From positions 38,675,795-38,739,794 of the forward strand of contig NC_092670.1 in the NCBI RefSeq assembly GCF_964355755.1: a DNA stretch of 64,000 bases, read 5' to 3'. Positions 14,201 through 29,200 of the stretch are shown here, piece by piece. A program made the translations under genes and the position numbers. The notes under the pieces were generated by a model, which was not told the origin of the DNA, searched no databases, and saw only the letters and a list, made by a program, of their open reading frames with translations. The stretch comes from Antedon mediterranea (lineage: Eukaryota; Echinodermata; Crinoidea; Comatulida; Antedonidae). Position 1 is the stretch's first letter. The number at the start of each line of letters is the position of its first letter.

Positions 14201-17200
14201 TCATTGTTATATAGCATTTAATGCTCAAAGCCTACACATGGAGATGGTACACTTTCAAACTTTATGTGACGATAAAAAAATGTGATGTACCAGGGAAGAG
14301 TTAACTATTTCCTGGATGTACAGGTACCTATATATGGACAAGATAATGTCACTTTACTCCATGATCATATCACTACCATATTTAAGCATATCACTACCAT
14401 ATTTGGGCAAATGACACTTTTTAAAAAAAACTAGTTTAATAGTGTAGACAGAGCTAAGCGCATCATTATTATAACATCAATATATTATCATGTTCAATGC
14501 TGCAGAAACAATTAAAGGTTGTTTAGTACCATCACATTTTCAAAGAGAAACATAAATAAACCACAACTTCCTGTTTGTTATTGTGATCCCTCCATGATAA
14601 TAATAAACTTACTTTCCCTACTGGTAAATACTAGTATGTCAATTGCATTGATTGATTGATTGGCATTTTTCACAGCAGAACACATTAGGGAAAATTTATT
14701 TGTCTTAATTTCTGTCTACATTATCAAATGTGACAAAAAATGTGATGTGCCCATATATGGACACAATGGTGTCATCAAACTAGTTTGATAGTGTAGACAG
14801 CTTACAAAATGTGTCAACAATTCTGTCTTGTTGAATAAAATACATGATAAAAAGATTTCAGTCACTCAGAGAGTTGATAATTATGTGTACAAAAAAAAAG
14901 CACACTCAGAATTGTGCTGCATCTGAAATCAAACCATATTTCTTGTACTTATATAAATGATAAAAAAAGAAATTAAAAAGTTAGCCCCTAGTGAGATTTG
15001 AACTCACGACCCCTGGTTTACAAGACCAGTGCTCTAACCCCTGAGCTATAGAGGCATTTGTTGTGGGATATCCTCTGTAATTAGTTTTGATACTGAAAGG
15101 TGCCGACACCTGTTGTCTGATGTTCAATTGTGATGTCATCGTTATTGATTATGTCATAAAATTGATTTTTGTTAATTTACGGTAGTCATCATGAACTTAT
15201 AACTGATGGTTGGTGGTTAACATGTACAAAAGAGAGAAAAAAAAACATGCTTGCTTATAAATTCCAGGGTCCTGGGTCCAAATCCTCTCTACTATATTTT
15301 ATTACTCGACCTTTCCTTAGGTCATATTATTAACATACTTGATAAACTACTTTAGATTAGAATATTATAAGTTATTATATATTAAATTATTATAAATTAT
15401 ATTTTGTATAAGGAAATCGATCCATGTATTGATTCTTAAAATATGTATATTTATTACTTTTTAAGTTTTTTTTAAGTAACATTGTAATTATGATAATTTA
15501 ATATTTGTTCTTTTGTATCATAGCCTTCTTCCGGATTTGCAGCAATCAGAGCAACTTCTATTAAAATCCTTAAAAAATATGTTGTATTACGTGGCCATGG
15601 TTCCTATGCCGCCGCCAGGAAACCTATCTGTGGTAAGCGTATTTTAACTCTTTGATTCTTTCGAAAGGGAGTGAATAAAGTTGTAACAGGGGTCGATTGC
15701 TAACACATGATATTGCTAACATATGATATTAATAGTTAGTATCAAAAGTAATTAATAATTTAATTTTAGCTGTCAAATAAAGGGGAGCGCGCCCCTAGAG
15801 ATACCCCCTGGATCAATCCCTGTTTGACCTGTTCCTTAAACTGTTGAAATCAAAGAAAAAGACACAAAGTGTTGCTAATATGTCTGAAACCTATTACAAT
15901 TTTAGAGGCACCTACAAGTACATTTTTTAAAAAAACATGAAAAATGAAGAATAATAAAAACAGACCATTTTGCAGTTTTAAGAAAGTTATTCACTTTAGA
16001 AAAACCAAAAACAAACTAGATTTGAACTCGTCACTACGGACGAGTTAGGTTATCCGCAGCGCAATGACCACGTGCACGTCATACGTTAAAATATTGCGCG
16101 CAGAAAAACGATTAAGTCATTGAAACAATTTCAGTGTGCTCTCTATTTTTCGTCACGTCTGAGTATATACGGTATACACTACATACTGTATACGTACTAC
16201 ATACAGTGCAGAATAGGTGAAAATAAGTGACCAAAGTTATTGACGCTTTTGAACATGATGACGTCATTAAAATTTTGAAAATGGTGAATCGTGCGAAAGG
16301 TAATTGATAGACCTAGACAACATAAAAAAATGGGGGGAAATGGAATACAAATAAGTGGAGATGCGCTATATTAAATGTGACGAGCTACGAGGAAAGAGAC
16401 AAAAATCCTATATTTTATATTCGAGTGGTCATACGATGACGTCAGAATGTCCGGTTAGCCATATTGATGCATTATTTGATATCTGCAACTCATCTACTAC
16501 CAGAATATGTAATTATAAAAAAGTTCACCACGTAGTTTAGAATCTATGACTGTTTAAAAAAAGACATAATTTTGACAAATTTTTGAACTTTTTCATCAAA
16601 AATGCGCGTAAATTGTTTAATTCTACGTGCTCGTATGACGTGATTTTAAGTCGAAATTGTTTGAAAGCTGGTAAATTTTCTAAAAAAGACAGGAAAAACA
16701 AAAATCAATCAAAAAAATGATGTTTTTGCCCTACGTGCGCACGTGCGCGTAAAAAAATTGCGCACGCGTGGGAATTTTTGAAATGCTCAAAATGACATGA
16801 AACGCGTAGAAAGTTGATTAGATATTAATTTTTCGCATTTTGAAATTTTAAATACGCGTGCGCGCGTAACTTTTTATGAAACATGCCATTTTTAATCCAT
16901 AGAAACTTTGCGCATTATATGACTTAAATGTTCACCAAGTTTCAATACAAAACGATTTTTAGTTTTTATTCTATGATCAATCATTGAAATTCACAAAATT
17001 GCGCGTAACTTACGCTGCGCGACTCGAAATTTGAAAAAAAAAGTTTCTTGCACATCTACAGCTACAGGGCAATCTTTTGACAAAGTTATACAATCATATG
17101 TTGGCCAGAATTAGAGATACGCTGCGCACAAAAAATGGGGGAGAAGGATGTAAGGAAAGAAATAAATACTAGATTTGAACTCGTCACTACGGACGAGTTA

Positions 17201-20200
17201 GGTTATCCGCAACGCAAAAGCCAGAATATTGCGCGCAGAAAAACGATTATGCCATTGAAAAAATGTTAGTGCGCTCTCTATTTTGTGTCACCTCTAAGTA
17301 TATACGGTATAACACTATGTACTGTATACGTACTACATACAGTGCAGAATAGGTGAAAAGAAGTGACCAAAGTTATTGACGCTTTTGAACATGATGACGT
17401 CATCACAATTTTAAAAATGGTGAATCATGCGAAAGATAATTGATTGACCTAGACAATATAAAAAAATTGAGTGAAATGGAATACGGATAAGTAGAGATGC
17501 GCTCTATTAAATGTGACGAGCTATGACGAAAGAGACAAAAATCCTATATTTCATATTCGAGTGGCCAAACGATGACGTCACAATGTCCGGTTAGACATAT
17601 CGATGCATGATTCGATATCTACAACTCATTATCTTCCAGAAGGTGTAATTTAAAAAAAGTTCTCCTCGTAGTTTACAATCTATGACTGTTTTAAAAAAGG
17701 CATAATTTTGACGAATTTTTGAAGTTTTTAATCAAAAACACGCGCAAATTATCCAATTCTACGTGCTCGTGTGACGTGATTTTAAGTCGAAATTGATTGA
17801 AAATTTATAAATTTACTAGAAAAAGCTGAAAAAACAAAAATCAAGCAAAAAAAAGATGTTTTTGCGCTACGTGCGCACGCGCGCGTACAAAATTTGCGCA
17901 CGCGTGGGAATTTTTGAAATGCTCAAAATGACATGAAACGCATAGAAAATTGATTAGAAATTGATTTTTCGCATTTTGAAATTTTAAACGCGCGTGCGCG
18001 CGTAACTTTCTTTGAAATATTCCATTTTTCATCCATAGAAAGTTTGCGCTTGATATGACTTAAATGTTCACCAAGTGTCATTCCAAATTGACTTTTGGTT
18101 TTTAGTCTATGTTAAATACGCGAAATTCATAAAATCGCGCGTAACTTACGCTGCGCGACTCTAAAGTAAAAAAACGAGCTGTCCTGCACTTCTACAGATA
18201 GAGGTAAATCTTCTGACAAAGTTATACGATGTAATGTTGATCAGAATTTGAGATACACGTGACACAAAATTTTGGGAAAGAAAGAAGAATAACATAGAAA
18301 AAAAAAAAAAAAAAAAAAAAGATCCTGACAATAACAAGAGGTTATCCGCCAAGTGCGGATAACCAATAATTATTTCACTCATAAAAATAAAAACAAAATT
18401 TTAACCAAAAAACCATTGTCTGACAGATAATTTAAGTATTTTTTGCTTTAAATTACATTTTTTCAGATAAATCATTTTTTGATGAATTATGTGACATTAA
18501 AATGGCATAATCAACAAGAAATTGGAAAAAAAAATATCATTAATTAGACCAGGGAGTTGTAATTAATTACAACTAATTAGACACAGTAATTAATATGCAT
18601 ACAATTGATTAGTAATGATTGTCAGACATTTGGATGTTAATGCCAGTGGTAACAGATGCCAACTATTGAATTTATAGTAATATTACTATTTACATTTCTA
18701 TTATTAAACTGTTGTCAGCCAATGCCTCTATAGCTCAGGGGTTAGAGCACTGGTCTTGTAAACCAGGGGTCGTGAGTTCAAATCTCACTAGGGGCTAATA
18801 TTTTGTCATTCATTTGTATTTTATTTTATATTAATTAGTATGTGTATATATTTATATATTATCAGTTATTTATGATAAAAATTTTTTTTTTTTACCAGGA
18901 ATTTTCAATCAACGATGTATCGATAGTTGTAGCGCCACCGGATGACACAGATAAGCCTGTGGTGGACATAGCGCTTCACATTCCGTTTCTGAGCTTTAGC
19001 GTAATGGACACTCTCAGGATTGTGACATTCATCCTCATGCAGCAGCCAATCATCTTCATAGCATCTAATTATGCCTTGTTAACTCATGTAATGGAGGTAT
19101 GTCTAGCTATATTTAGAATGTATAAAAAAAATAATAGGCTTATTATTTGCCTTTAGGCAATTATATTAAAGAGAATTGAAGCATTAGGAAACTGTATCAC
19201 ACAGAAGCGGTAGTGTTTGAATCATCTTCATTGTTTTTTTATTTTATTGTCATTAATGGGTTGTCTTTGGTTAGCCTATTTCCTGTTAAGAGTCTAGATA
19301 AGTTTATCATTATCAGATTATAATCAAACAAACACTCAAAGTGCTCTGATCTATGCGAAAGAGATTTATATGAAATAGCGCTATATAAATGTCGAAGCTT
19401 ATAGCAAAAAATTGGAATTGAAAACTCAGACTGGCCATGCGCAAACCCAAAAGCACGTCTGGGAGAGTAGACTCTATGAGATGTACTGTAGGCAGACAGT
19501 AGTCTGTAAGACCTCTATGAGATGTACTGTAGGCAGACAGTAGTCTGTAAGACCTCTATGAGATGTACTGTAGGCAGACAGTAGTCTGTAAGACCTCTAT
19601 GAGATGTACTGTAGGCAGACAGTAGTCTGTAAGACCTCTATGAGATGTACTGTAGGCAGACAGTAGTCTGTAAGACCTCTATGAGATGTACTGTAGGCAG
19701 ACAGTAGTCTGTAAGACCTCTATGAGATGTACTGTAGGCAGACAGTAGTCTGTAAGACCTGTTCAATAAACAGTGTTTTTGTTTTAGCTGTCATTTTTTG
19801 TAAGAAATGTTTCTTGTTTTATCTTTGACTTACATTTGTACATTTGTTGTTTTTGTTTTTATTTTACAGTGTTTTATGGTGTTCATCTTGCCATTTAAGT
19901 GGCCGTTTACCTATGTGCTTATTGTTTTTATTTTACAGTGTTTTATGGTGTTCATCTTGCCATTTAAGTGGCCTTTTACCTACGTGCCCATTGTTTCTAC
20001 CATGTTGCTAGACCTTCTTGAAGCTCCTGGTGTATTCCTCATGGGATGCCACTCTGAACATTCCAAGTCTGTCAAAGAGGTACAGTAAACCACACTCCTT
20101 GTGAAATTATTGATTGGACATGGGTGAACATTCATATCTGAAAAGAGAAGAAGTTTTAAACTCTGTCTACACTATCCAACTTTATGTGACCAAAAAATGT

Positions 20201-23200
20201 GATGTGCCCATATACAAAGAAATTGATGTCATATCTGGGAGATGTACTCCCTGGTCATATCACTACCATATTTGGGCACATCAAACTTTTTTTGTCAAAC
20301 TAATTTGATAGTGTAGACAGAGCTTTTAGACCTGCCAATGTTGTCTGATGTGTGTTCTCTGGCAATATATTGATATTGCATAGCATTGAGAGTAAATAGG
20401 TACTGGTCCCTTTCTAAGGATGATAAATGGAGCTGTAGTTTGGGGTTAATGTGCTTGCCTTCCAATCCCAAAGTCCAGGGTTCAATCCTGACCTAGTGTC
20501 AGGTTTGTAACTCACCTACTCACACTTTCAACTACACTCACTAAGCCTCAAATGCTTAAGTTTATAACCACAATAAATTATTAATATCCATTCTGTAATT
20601 GGCAAGTTACGCGATGTTGGATGCGTATGAAATAAACAAATAAATAAATAAATATGCACTTATTTTTCTATCAACAGATTAAAGGCATGGTTGTTGTTGA
20701 CATTGATCAAGGCTCCATTGAAGCTTGTCAAAGTGTTAAGATACCAACAATCCCAAAACAAGCTGTATCGGTATTCATGGAGAAGTAAGAATGAATGACT
20801 TACATATAAACCAATAAATATGTATGAAATACAAAAATTAAATAAATAAAAACCAAAATAATTCAACAATTATTTATTTAAATGCCCTACAAATAATACA
20901 GAGCATAAAAATGAGGACCAATCTAGAAGTGAACTTGTCTCAGTTCGCCCTTTAACATGGTTACAATACTTAGTGAAGTCCACAACTTTGGAAACATAAG
21001 ATAAGATAACTTTTAATAGGGGTGCCTACCAATAAATTAGAGTGATTATTTCAGCACTGCCATCACTTTACCATGTATTACTATTCCTCAGTTTCAGCAG
21101 TGTGCGTCGTTATATGGTAGATTTGTTGATGGTTGGACGACCTGACCCGACCAGCCTTGAGTCTGCCAACTGCTTCACAGACAAGATGCATAGAAAATTT
21201 CAACTGGAAATACAAAATCATTTCTTGGAATTCATGGCCAATCTTTTCAGGTAAAATATGTTGATTAATTTCTATCAAACAATATTTAGTTAAGTATTAT
21301 TATTATTTAATTATTTATTCTTATACTGGGTAGCCTCTTTAGTCTAAGACTGTTCTCCCAGAGGACCCAGTGTATGTGGGGGAATATCCTGCAACTACAG
21401 TAGCAACCCACTGGGCTGAACTGTGCATGTGTGGATGAAATGTTGCAATAACTTCAAAACTATACAAGATGTTCATTTTATAATGTATCTTTTTAAAGAG
21501 ATATTCAAGATTTCATCAGTCCTGAAATTCAGTGTGTCAAAAAAGAGGATTTTGTGATGTCAAGACCAGAGGATGAAAGATATTTCTACAAAAAGGTAAA
21601 CATTTAAGTATTTATGCTAAATATTCTACAGCTATTAATAATAAAACACTCGAGATGTTTTTACTTCATATTTCTCTACATGGACGGTGATTTCTGTACT
21701 TTACAAGTTCTTTCCTTTATCTGGAGATTTCTGTACTTCATATTGTATGGTCTTCCAAGGTTTCTTTGTCTGAAAGGTGTTTACTTTGAAGGTTCTTAAT
21801 TTGAAGGTGTCCCTCATTGGGAAGGTCTTCAGTTGAAGAAATCATGTATTTTCATATATATATTTTAAAATTTTTTAGATTATGGAACAACAAATGTTCA
21901 AGACATTTCTTGACGATCGTCTTGACAAAAAGCAGGATTACTATACCAGATTGGAAAGAAGGACAAGACCGCAAAGCTCGACAAACATTGGTTTATTTTC
22001 CGATTTTCCTAGGTAAGATCTTTGATGTATTTTGCTGTGCTTTAAGAGTGCTATATACATGGTCATGGTATGTCTCTTCCTAAAAGGTGTTTAACTATCT
22101 TTGAAGGTTTCATCTCTAAAGTTTAAGAAGGAGAAAGAACCATATATGCTTAAAACATTTCCAAAAGGCTTGTTCTTTGCATAAACATAATTTATGACTA
22201 AACTTATAATAATATGGTTTACTGCAATATATTTGTATTCTTAAGCTCTGTCTACACTATCAAACTAGTTTGACAAAAAAAGTGTGATGTGCCCATATAT
22301 GGTAGTGATATGCTTAAATATGGTAGTGATATGACATCATGTTCATATATGGGCACATCACATTTTTTTGTCACAAAATTTGATAGTGTAGACAGAGCTT
22401 TAATTAGCAGAAATATTTGTTAAAAAAAGGCAAAATACATCATGTATCAATTCTATAATACATTCATCGAATTATGTATAAAAGCTTACATTAAAAAGCA
22501 TTTAAAAATACATCATTGCTTCTTTGTACTCCTTTGAAGCGGGGGTCGCAGATGGAGAGTGCCACATGCAAACACCTTGCTACCTGTGTGCCATGTTGCT
22601 GGTAAAGATGGGTAAATTTCACTTGCTTCATGTCATATATTTACATTATATCAATTAACATATTTATTTTACAACCTATGTAAAATTATCAAGGCCGTAG
22701 CAAGAGGTTAAAAACAGACAAGGCAAAGATGCTTTAAATACAATAATTACTATAAAATACGACGATCTGTATGCCTCGTCTGCCTCATGCTGGCTACGGC
22801 CCTGATTATGAAATTAAAACCCACAAGTTGTTAACCTGATGGAATATATAAATAAAAGTATAACTGGAATGGACACTCTATTGCACTATACTAATACAAA
22901 ACATTCATTAGTTATTCTATAACACACCTACTGTTCTAATTCTATATAATTAATGAACTGCTTCTACCTTGAATCAAATGTCGAATGCTAGGCCACTAAT
23001 GCCACTCATCGATTGAGGTGTAATGAAAGCTTACATTTTCATTGCTTCTTTGTACTCCTTTGAAGCGGGGGTCATAGGTGGAGAGTGCCACATGTAAACA
23101 CCTTGCTACCTGTGTGCCACGTCACTGGTAAAGATGGGTAAATTTCACATGCTTCAAATAATTTTTATCTTGTATTCACATCATTATCAAAACATATTTA

Positions 23201-26200
23201 TTTATTATAAATTTTAGGTAAGTATGAAATTAAAATCCATGAATTCCCTAAAAACTCATCTCAATGTTTTAATTTGTAAATTTAAATTAAATTTTAACAG
23301 ATTTTTGGGGAGTTTAATACATTTTTTTGTGTATACACATTTATATATGTTTATTTAGTTGTCAGCAATGCTCCCTATAGTGTTGGCAGGTTTGTTTTTC
23401 ACTTACGTATATGTTTTACACATGAGGCCTAACCTTTTACACTTCACACAAATACTGTATAGTATACAAATACTAATGTTATGCATTGAATTGGGGAGAA
23501 TATTTCATAAGTTGACTGTAAGATTGACTGTAAAATCATACAGTCAGACGGTCAATGAATAAAAATATTCTACCGATTTAATAAATACAAAACATTCATT
23601 ATTTGTTTTAACACGCCTCACTGTACCGAACTAAAACCAGGAAAGAGTGAATTTCACTCTTTCCTGGTGTAAACTGTTTATTTATTCACATATATACTGC
23701 ACAGAATCATGCATGAACACATCACATATTATGTTATAATTACATATTTAACAATAATTACAACCATTTGACTTGAGGGTCTTAAAAGGGAACATACAGG
23801 CATAAAATCTTTAACTTTCACTTAAACATGTATTGAGTCCCCCTAATAAATTATTCTTTAAAAATGTGTTGTTAAATATGCCAGTTTAATGTCGCATGAA
23901 AGTTATCCACTTTGAAAAAAAATTGGATCAAAAAAAAAAATTTCTGCCAGCCAGTTTTTTGGTTGAATTTAACCATTTATTTTGTTACTTCATTCTATAC
24001 GTGTCAATCAATCAATCAGCCATCTTCATCATGACATTGTTTTTTTAGAGGGTCTTAAGCTCTGTCCACACTATCAAACTAGTTTGACAAAAAAGTGTGA
24101 TGTGCCCAAATATGGTAGTGATATGACATCATCATGTCCATATATGGGCACATCACATTTTTTTTTCACATAAAGTTTGATAGTGTAGACAGAGCTTTTG
24201 AGTTAAACACAACAATTAAAATTAGTGGTTCAGCTCAAAACTTCCCTCGTGGATTATGCACGAAACTGATGCTGGGGTAGAACGCCTCAACTACTTCAGT
24301 AAAGCTTGGTTCCCACTAGAACGCAACGCAAGGACGTAAGCCGCAATGTAAGCGAATTTACCAATCCAAGCAATGGATTATGCGAACCGTTCCTTGTGAT
24401 TGGTCAATTCGTTTTCATTGCGGCTTACGTCCTTGCATTGCGTTCTAGTGGGAACCAAGCTTTATGATTACACTACAATGTAACTGGACGTTAAATAATG
24501 AAAAAATTATTTTTTTATAGATACCACCCATCGACACGTGTCCAGTCAGCCATGGCAATGAGACGTAAATCTTCAGCATCTACCGATAACATAAAGCAGC
24601 AATTTACCCCTCACACGCACCTGACCTTGCCGTCATTTGATTTGTCACTAGACGAGGCTTCAGTTACAGGTACAGTACACCTATCTCAGGTTGTATTTTA
24701 CATTATTTTTTTAATTTCAATTTCTTTTATTTAAAAGAAAATTCGCATTGCATGCTACAGTATATGTACATTGTAGATAATTGTTTAGAATATTCAATTT
24801 TTAATTAATATTATCTCATCTCAAATTCCTTTAGGATCAAAGCAATTGACAGCACAAGTTTTCTTTGATAAATGTGTCACAGAACTAACAGAAGTTTTGT
24901 CAGTAAGCATATTAATGAATTAATATTCTAGTTAATAACTATATTAGTTAGACCCACCTATATTGAACAAAATTATGTATGACTAACAGGGATATAATAT
25001 ATTTACTGAAATACAGAACAGTGTTACTTATGATAACATAGCAGCTGGGCTTCTGAACTTCATTGACTCTTTAGAAGTCCCAGACATTTTTGTCAAACAA
25101 ATAAATGAAACCTATGTTAAAATAGAATTTTTTTAGACTTCATCTTATAGAAGATAAAGCATGCCACCCACTGGCAGATCCAGAATTTTGAAATACTGTA
25201 GGGGGGGGGGGGGGGCTAAAAATGGTGAAATGAAGGGCTGAGCTTAATTTGCAAATTTAGGGAGGGGGTTGTTCCCCTGCCAGCCCACTACATTACCTTC
25301 CACCATATATCACCTAATATTTGGTTCACTTTTCTTGCAGAATGTGCGTAACACAAGTATAAAAGCATCATACCTGTATCTGCGTGGAATGTTTCATATT
25401 GCTAACTCACACTTTATCACTGGTCTTGAGGATCTATGCAACTTGAACACAGTTGACCTATCCATCATGCCTATTAAGTATGAGAACTTATTCATTTAAA
25501 CGTGTAAATTACCTTGTCTTGAATTTTATACCCAGGAAACCGCATATCATGTATGTATTTATATGACGATGAATAAAGAATCTTGAATCTTGAATCTAAA
25601 GACGCTCCTATTTAGTGTAAGGCTAGGACCCAATGGCCTTAATACCAGTATAGGTATGATAGTCATTCATTTTAAAGTGTACATACGCTCCTATATAGTG
25701 AAGGGATAGGACCCAAAATGGTTATATTCAAAACATCAAAATGGAGACAGGAGCATGCTAATGGAAAGACACTAACACTAATCCTGACACTAAAGCTCTG
25801 TCTACACTATCAAACTTTATGTGACAAAAAAAATGTGATGTGCCCATACTGTATATAGTAATGATGATATCATGTCACTACCATATTTGGGCATATCACT
25901 ACCATATCTGGGCACTTCAAATTTTTTTGTCAAACTAGTTTGATAGTTTGGACAGAGCTTAACACTTATCCACTAGCCATGAGTATGTACCTGTATTTTC
26001 ATTGCCCCTTGATAGATAATTACTTTTCTTTAACATTTAAAAGTTTCATGGCAAAAGTGATAGCGGATTTGCCACAATCAGACGTGGAAGTTGTCAAGAG
26101 AAATCCATTCTATCGAAGCAAAGAATTTCTCAGTAAGGTTGAACAGAAGAATTGCATGAGACAGCAAAGACTACATTACAAAGAGTTTGACATGGACAAC

Positions 26201-29200
26201 CTACCAGAGAAACTTGGTACAATATCTTATCTTAAACTCTGTCTGCACCATCAAACTAGTTTGACATGAAAGTGTGATGTGCCCAAATATGGTAGTGATA
26301 TGCTTAAATATATGGTAGGGCTATGACATCATTGTGTCCATATATGGGCACATCACATTTTTTTGCTACATAAAGTTTGATAGTGTTTACTTTATGTATT
26401 TAAATGTAAATTCCACCTTGTGAATTGTATTGGAAATAGTACTGTATTTTAGCATGTACTGTACCTCACCATGTACTGTACCTCACCATGTACTGTACCT
26501 CACCATGTACTGTACCTCACCATGTACTGTACCTCACCATGTACTGTACCTCACCATGTACTGTACCTCACCATGTACTGTACCTCAATGAAGGGCATGT
26601 AAATTGCTGAGGAGGAACAAGGAGACAACCTTATTACCATAATTATGTCTTTCTTTTAAGATTTGGAGGATTTTATTAAACGGATTCAGATTATGGAGAT
26701 TGCTATGGATAAAGACGTGATTGAAAGGTTGTTTAAAGCTCTCACAGTTGGAAATGATGGTAAGCACCCCAACCCCTCCCTCACCTGTTATTTAAACTGT
26801 GCTTGACTACTGTATAGAGTAATATTCCGTGGCTGCAGTAAAGTTGGGCTACACTGCTGGTTACCACGACCCACCTTAAAGCTCTGTCTACACTATCAAA
26901 CTAGTTTGACAAAAAAAGTGTGATGTGCCCAAATATGGTAGCAATATGCCTTAAAAATGGTAGTGATATGACATTGTCATGTTCATATATGGGCACATCA
27001 CATTTGTCACATAAAGTTTGATAGTGTAGACAGAGCTATGTTAAAACAAAAGTATCTGCACTGTTGTGAAAATCATTTGTTTTCTGTCATTCTATCTTCT
27101 GCAGAGTTGCTGTCAGACACATTTTCAAGTTTTGTTGATAGCTGGAAAGATAATGGCACTGAAACAGACGCCATCTACCCGCATCTGCAAGCTCACTTAA
27201 AGGAAGGAGAAGAGTATCCAATAAAGGTATCTGGATGGATATCATCAGGAGATGGGTCTGGACGATTGGTACTAACTCAAAAGAGGTAATTAAATTCCTC
27301 ATATAATTTTTGTTAAATTATTAATCTGTTCTATTGATACTGTGAAATTATATATTATAACCGGATAAACGTTGGTTTCATTTACCTATAAGATAGTTGA
27401 ACATGGACACAGTCAACTGATAACATTTCTAAGTAGTTGTGACTATCATATAAATACGTTTAAGATTTAACGTCTCGGAAGATTCGACACAATTTAGAAG
27501 TTGTTTCAAAATAATGTAGAATTAAAGAAAGAAAACAAATATCCACAATATTTCCATCAATTTACAGTCAAGACCTCCCTGTATAATTTAGTAAACATAT
27601 TCTTGATTTTAGGTTAGTGTTCTTAGGGGATGGAAACCAGAAATTTCATGATGTCATAAATTTAACAGATATTAAACGTATGGAGAAAATTGAACATTTT
27701 ACCTCTCTCAAGTCACTATATGTTGCTGCTCTTCGGATACATAGCAACAAAGGTAAGGATACATAGCAACAAAGGTAGGGATACATAGCAACAAAGGTTA
27801 TACATAGCAACAAAGGTAGAGATACATAGCAACAAAGGTAGAGATACATAGCAACAAAGGTAGGGATACATAGCAACAAAGGTAGGGATACATAGCAACA
27901 AAAGGTAGGGATACATAGCAACAAAGGTAGTGTTACATAGCAACAAAGGTAGGGATACATAGCAACAAAGCAGGGACACATAGCAACAAATGTAGCGTTA
28001 CATAGCAACAAAGGTAGGGATACATAGCAACAAAGCAGGGACACATAGCAACAAATGTAGCATTACATAGCAACAAAGGTAGAGATACATAGCAACAAAG
28101 GTAGTGTTACATAGCAACAAAGCAGGGACACATAGCAACAAATGTAGCGTTACATAGCAACAAAGGTAGAGATACATAGCAACAAAGGTAGTGTTACATA
28201 GCAACAAAGGTGGGGATACATAGCAACAAAGATAGTGTTACATAGCAACAAAGGTGGGGATACATAGCAACAGAGGTAGGGATACATAGCAACAAAGATA
28301 GTGCAACAAAGTTAGGAATATTTGAATATATTTGCCAGCTGTAATTTAATTGATGTTTCTGTGTGATTTATTAAATGTTTTTACTTTTGCATTCTGATAA
28401 TTCTTGAAGAGGGAGACAAACCATATACTGTAAACTTAAAATCTGAACGTAATAGCTGGCAATTGTTGATAACTGAGATGTGGAATGGAAGGATTGTGTC
28501 ACATGCACAAAAAGATGATCAGGTAAATGAATAAAGGAACTAGTTGGGAGACAGAGAGAGTATGATGTGAGGAACTACCATGCTATGTCTGAATTGCTCG
28601 AAGCCTGTCATGTCAACACCAGCACATAATTTAGATTTAACACTGAAACCAAAAACTATTACTGTATCATCATTATTTTTAGGTAATAACGGAAGCAGCA
28701 CTGAATGTGATGCTGCTGGACGCTGTCATCCGGAGTTCAGAGTCAGAGAATGCTTCGCATGCAAGACATGTAGAGAGTGCTGCTGGGGTTAGTATAGTAC
28801 ATTTCATTTCAAGTAACATTTATTTCTTCTTTCAAATGTAATGTTAACATTTGACAAAAAAGTATTAAAATAAATAATTAATAAACTTTTCATTTAAAAA
28901 AGCAAATCAAATTTTAAAAATATGCTAAAAAGATGAGGCTAGAAGTTATACATCAATTGGATTACTCTAATTGACACTTGTGGCGGGCAAGCCAGATATA
29001 ATATATCTACAAACAATTGTGAGTAATGAAAACACAGACCACAAAAAATAAGGGTTGTGCTTTTTTATGGACCTTGGTATTTAAAGCCTGTTTCTTACAT
29101 TAAAATGTTATTTTCTCCAGCACCTGTCCCAATTTACACATAGTACTACTAAGAAAAAAAAGTCACCAAATGCATTGAAACATAGAATAAACCCATCCTT

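Larger units (their letters stand above)
15905..18545. mobile_element. MITE family H7 copy split by two Helitron-like insertions
   Basis: The left part (about 15925-16015: AACATGAAAAATGAAGAA, CAGACCATTTTGCAGTTTT) and the right part (about 18365-18545: ACCATTGTCTGACAGATAA, TAAAATGGCATAATC) together make one H7 element. The whole block 16016-18364 is a later insertion. DENND3 intron 5. Confidence 0.6.

Noticed and set aside
19466-19760. CRISPR-like array (regular 41-bp units)
   Set aside because: Whole unit is conserved with no variable spacers, and the DNA is animal; it is a minisatellite.
27646-28207. Cys/Leu-rich minus-strand open frames (CCYVSLPLLL repeats)
   Set aside because: Antisense reading of the 22-bp minisatellite at the DENND3 exon 19 donor.
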